A model generated the notes under the pieces. That model searched no databases, had not been told where the DNA came from, and saw nothing but the letters and a program-made list of their open reading frames with translations. Made by a program: the position numbers and the translations under genes. This document shows, in pieces, positions 30,708-32,971 of a DNA stretch of 32,971 bases (position 1 is the first letter of the stretch; each line of letters opens with the position of its first letter). The stretch comes from a bacterium (lineage in GTDB: Bacteria > Desulfobacterota > Deferrisomatia > Deferrisomatales > BM512): contig SCTA01000026.1 of NCBI GenBank assembly GCA_004322275.1, positions 1-32,971 of the forward strand, given 5' to 3'.

Positions 30708-32732
30708 ATGCGTACCACTCCCGTGGAAAAATACAGAAATATCGGCATCACCGCCCATATAGATGCCGGGAAGACTACGACAACCGAGAGAATCCTCTTC
30801 ATCTCGGGAGTCAGCGAAAGACTGGGCGAAGTTCATGAAGGCACGGCCATCATGGACTACATGGAAGAGGAACAGAGCCGCGGAATAACGATAACGGCAG
30901 CGGCGACCACGTGTTACTGGGGCGGGAGCCGGATTAACATAATCGACACCCCCGGCCACGTGGACTTCACCATAGAGGTGGAGAGAAGCCTTCGGGTCCT
31001 CGATGGAGCGCTGGCGGTCTTCTGCGCAGTCGGAGGGGTCGAATCCCAAGCCGAAGCGGTCTGGAGGCAGGCCGACAAATACAAGGTCCCGCGCATCGCC
31101 TTCGTCAACAAGATGGACAGGGAAGGCGCGGATTACCAAAAGGTCGTCGGGGAAATACGCGAAAACCTCGGCGCCAACCCCCTGCCGGTGCAGTTGCCGG
31201 TCGGAGCGGGCAGAGGGTTTAAGGGAATAATCGACCTCGTGACCCTTTCCTTCCTCACCTGGGATGAAAAATCCCTGGGAATGAGATGGAAGGAGGGGGA
31301 GATACCCGAAGAGATGAGGGACGAGGCCGAAATGGCGAGGGAGGAGCTTCTGGACGCCCTCGCCGAGCTGGACGAACCCTTTTTCGAGGAGTATCTCGAA
31401 AGGGGCGAGGTGGAAGCGGGGAGCATCATCGAAGCGCTCCGGCGGACCACCCTGAGGCTCGAAGCGGTTCCGGTGCTCTTCGGGAGCGCCTTCAAGAACA
31501 AGGGAATCCAGCCGCTTCTCGACGCGATCGTCCGCTACCTCCCGAGTCCCGCGGACCTTCCGCCCCCAAAGGCGGTACTGGTTCAGACGGGTAGGGAGAC
31601 GACGCTCCGGCCCGATGACGGCGAACCGCTCTCGGCCCTGATATTCAAGGTCATGGCGGACCCGGCGCTCGGAAAACTCTCCTGGTTTCGCGTCTACTCG
31701 GGCGCGGTAGCCTCCGGCGAGGAGGTGATGGCGGGGGGAAGAAAAATTCGCCTCTCGCAGATAGTGCGGATGCACGCGAACGAGGCGATACCCGTGAAGG
31801 GGGCCGTCGCGGGAGACATAGCCGCGGTGGCCGGAGTCGAAGGGCTCGCAACGGGAGACACTATTTCCCGGGAAACCGCCGAGGTGGCGCTGGAGCGGGT
31901 CGAATCGCCCCGGACGGTAGTATCGGTGGCGGTAGAACCGAAGGCGGAAGCGGACCGCGAGATACTTGAAAAGATTCTGTCTGAACTGGTCGCCGAAGAC
32001 CCCTCTCTCACGATGAGGCTGGACGCGGAAACCGGTCAGATACTCCTCGGCGGAATGGGCGAGCTGCACCTCGAAGTCGTAATCGAGAGGCTCGAAAAAA
32101 AGAGCCGGGTCGAGGCGGTGGTCGGAAAGCCGAGAGTTGAGCGCCGGGAAACGATAGGGCGCGAGGCCGAAGGCGAAGCGAAATTTGAACGAAGCGCCGG
32201 AGGCGAGACCTTCGGAGCCGAAGTAAAAGTCTCGGTGAAGCCCGTAGAGGGCAGAGCCGGATGGTCCATAGAAACCCGCGCCGCAAATGAGTTGACCGCG
32301 AAAGCGAGGGAGGCTCTGGCGGCGGGAATCTCCGAAGCCCTCGAAAGAGGGGTGGCTGAGAATCTTCCGATGACGGGTGTCGAGGCGAAAGTCACGGCGG
32401 TAAAGACCTGGGGAAGCGAAGAGGACAGCGGTTCTCTCACGGTGGCGGCGAAGATGGCCGCTGAAAACGCCCTGAAAGCTGCCGGACCGCACGCGGTCGA
32501 GCCCTATATGGATCTTGAAGTTACGGGCCCCGAGGAAGCGATAGGGGAGATACTCTCCGATCTGTCGGCAAGGAAGGCCAGGATCGGCGGGATGGACCAG
32601 AGGGCGGATTCAAGAGTCATACGGGCGCAGGCGCCCCTCTCGGCTCTCTTCGGATACGCGACCTCTCTTCGGTCCAGAACAAAGGGACGCGCCACCTACT
32701 GCATGCAGTTTCGGCGCTACAAAGAAATTTAA
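30708..32732 (+). CDS. fusA: Elongation factor G, divergent domain IV
   Basis: The protein has 674 residues, about 18 shorter than typical EF-G; AAGGAG precedes the ATG. The GTPase domain is complete: [22 protein letters not shown] (switch I), [12 protein letters not shown] and GSAFKN. Domains II, III ([11 protein letters not shown]) and V ([20 protein letters not shown]) are also recognisable. Domain IV is unusual. Where most EF-Gs have SGGRGQYGH the protein reads [11 protein letters not shown] (residues ~495-505). The GGVIPREY segment is absent, and the tip loop normally reading GSYHDVDSSE, with the translocation histidine, reads [11 protein letters not shown] (residues ~565-575). It occupies the canonical fusA place between rpsG and tuf. 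It may be an EF-G paralogue of the kind found in deltaproteobacteria beside a second EF-G, or a functional but altered translocase. Confidence 0.95.
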   Translation: MRTTPVEKYRNIGITAHIDAGKTTTTERILFISGVSERLGEVHEGTAIMDYMEEEQSRGITITAAATTCYWGGSRINIIDTPGHVDFTIEVERSLRVLDGALAVFCAVGGVESQAEAVWRQADKYKVPRIAFVNKMDREGADYQKVVGEIRENLGANPLPVQLPVGAGRGFKGIIDLVTLSFLTWDEKSLGMRWKEGEIPEEMRDEAEMAREELLDALAELDEPFFEEYLERGEVEAGSIIEALRRTTLRLEAVPVLFGSAFKNKGIQPLLDAIVRYLPSPADLPPPKAVLVQTGRETTLRPDDGEPLSALIFKVMADPALGKLSWFRVYSGAVASGEEVMAGGRKIRLSQIVRMHANEAIPVKGAVAGDIAAVAGVEGLATGDTISRETAEVALERVESPRTVVSVAVEPKAEADREILEKILSELVAEDPSLTMRLDAETGQILLGGMGELHLEVVIERLEKKSRVEAVVGKPRVERRETIGREAEGEAKFERSAGGETFGAEVKVSVKPVEGRAGWSIETRAANELTAKAREALAAGISEALERGVAENLPMTGVEAKVTAVKTWGSEEDSGSLTVAAKMAAENALKAAGPHAVEPYMDLEVTGPEEAIGEILSDLSARKARIGGMDQRADSRVIRAQAPLSALFGYATSLRSRTKGRATYCMQFRRYKEI

Positions 32733-32971
<239 letters not shown>

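Noticed and set aside
30174-32492. 772-codon minus-strand frame opposite fusA and rpsG
   Set aside because: It is antisense to two unmistakable genes; length comes from GC-rich third positions, not from selection.

Overview
The window is GC-rich and reads as a chromosomal piece of a Gram-negative bacterium, most likely a deltaproteobacterial (Desulfobacterota-type) lineage. That placement is inferred from the mix of housekeeping clusters (argS with a SPOR gene, mutS2-dnaG-rpoD, the str operon) and from the accessory surface proteins (RHS, thrombospondin-3/RCC1 and VSGG-repeat proteins). No taxonomic marker was searched.

Region 1 (1-11,050) is accessory. It opens with the 3' end of an RHS/YD-repeat gene whose variable tip switches to AT-rich DNA. 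An AT-rich membrane-anchored small protein follows and is a candidate immunity partner. Next come a cluster of imperfect palindromes, a good sigma70 promoter, and one 2,803-residue secreted protein built from 14 RCC1-type repeats, a seven-motif TolB/PD40-like propeller, calcium-binding thrombospondin-3 strings and Ig-like domains.

Region 2 (11,026-11,556) is a divergent tRNA pair: tRNA-Leu(CAA) on the minus strand and tRNA-Ala(GGC) on the plus strand. Each has a near-consensus promoter and a terminator. A second copy of the tRNA-Leu 3' end lies 162 bp away, like an attachment-site scar.

Region 3 (11,566-18,935) holds an ADP-forming acyl-CoA synthetase fused to a GNAT acetyltransferase, an 800-bp repeat-rich non-coding stretch, a secreted VSGG-repeat protein, a GT-C-like membrane protein and a creatininase-family amidohydrolase.

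Region 4 (18,936-29,414) is a mostly co-oriented plus-strand housekeeping run: nitrilase-family amidase, four-cysteine small protein, argS, SPOR protein, yqeY, mutS2, dnaG and rpoD. It is interrupted by a symmetric intergenic element and by members of a dispersed intergenic repeat family that I could align by eye at 18.7, 23.1, 23.3 and 29.4 kb.

Region 5 (29,545-32,971) is the str operon: a structured leader, rpsL, rpsG, fusA and the start of tuf. The fusA product has an intact GTPase domain but a strongly altered domain IV. The main items worth following are this EF-G, the tRNA-Leu-tail locus, the dispersed repeat family, the possible rpsL leader switch and the giant propeller protein.
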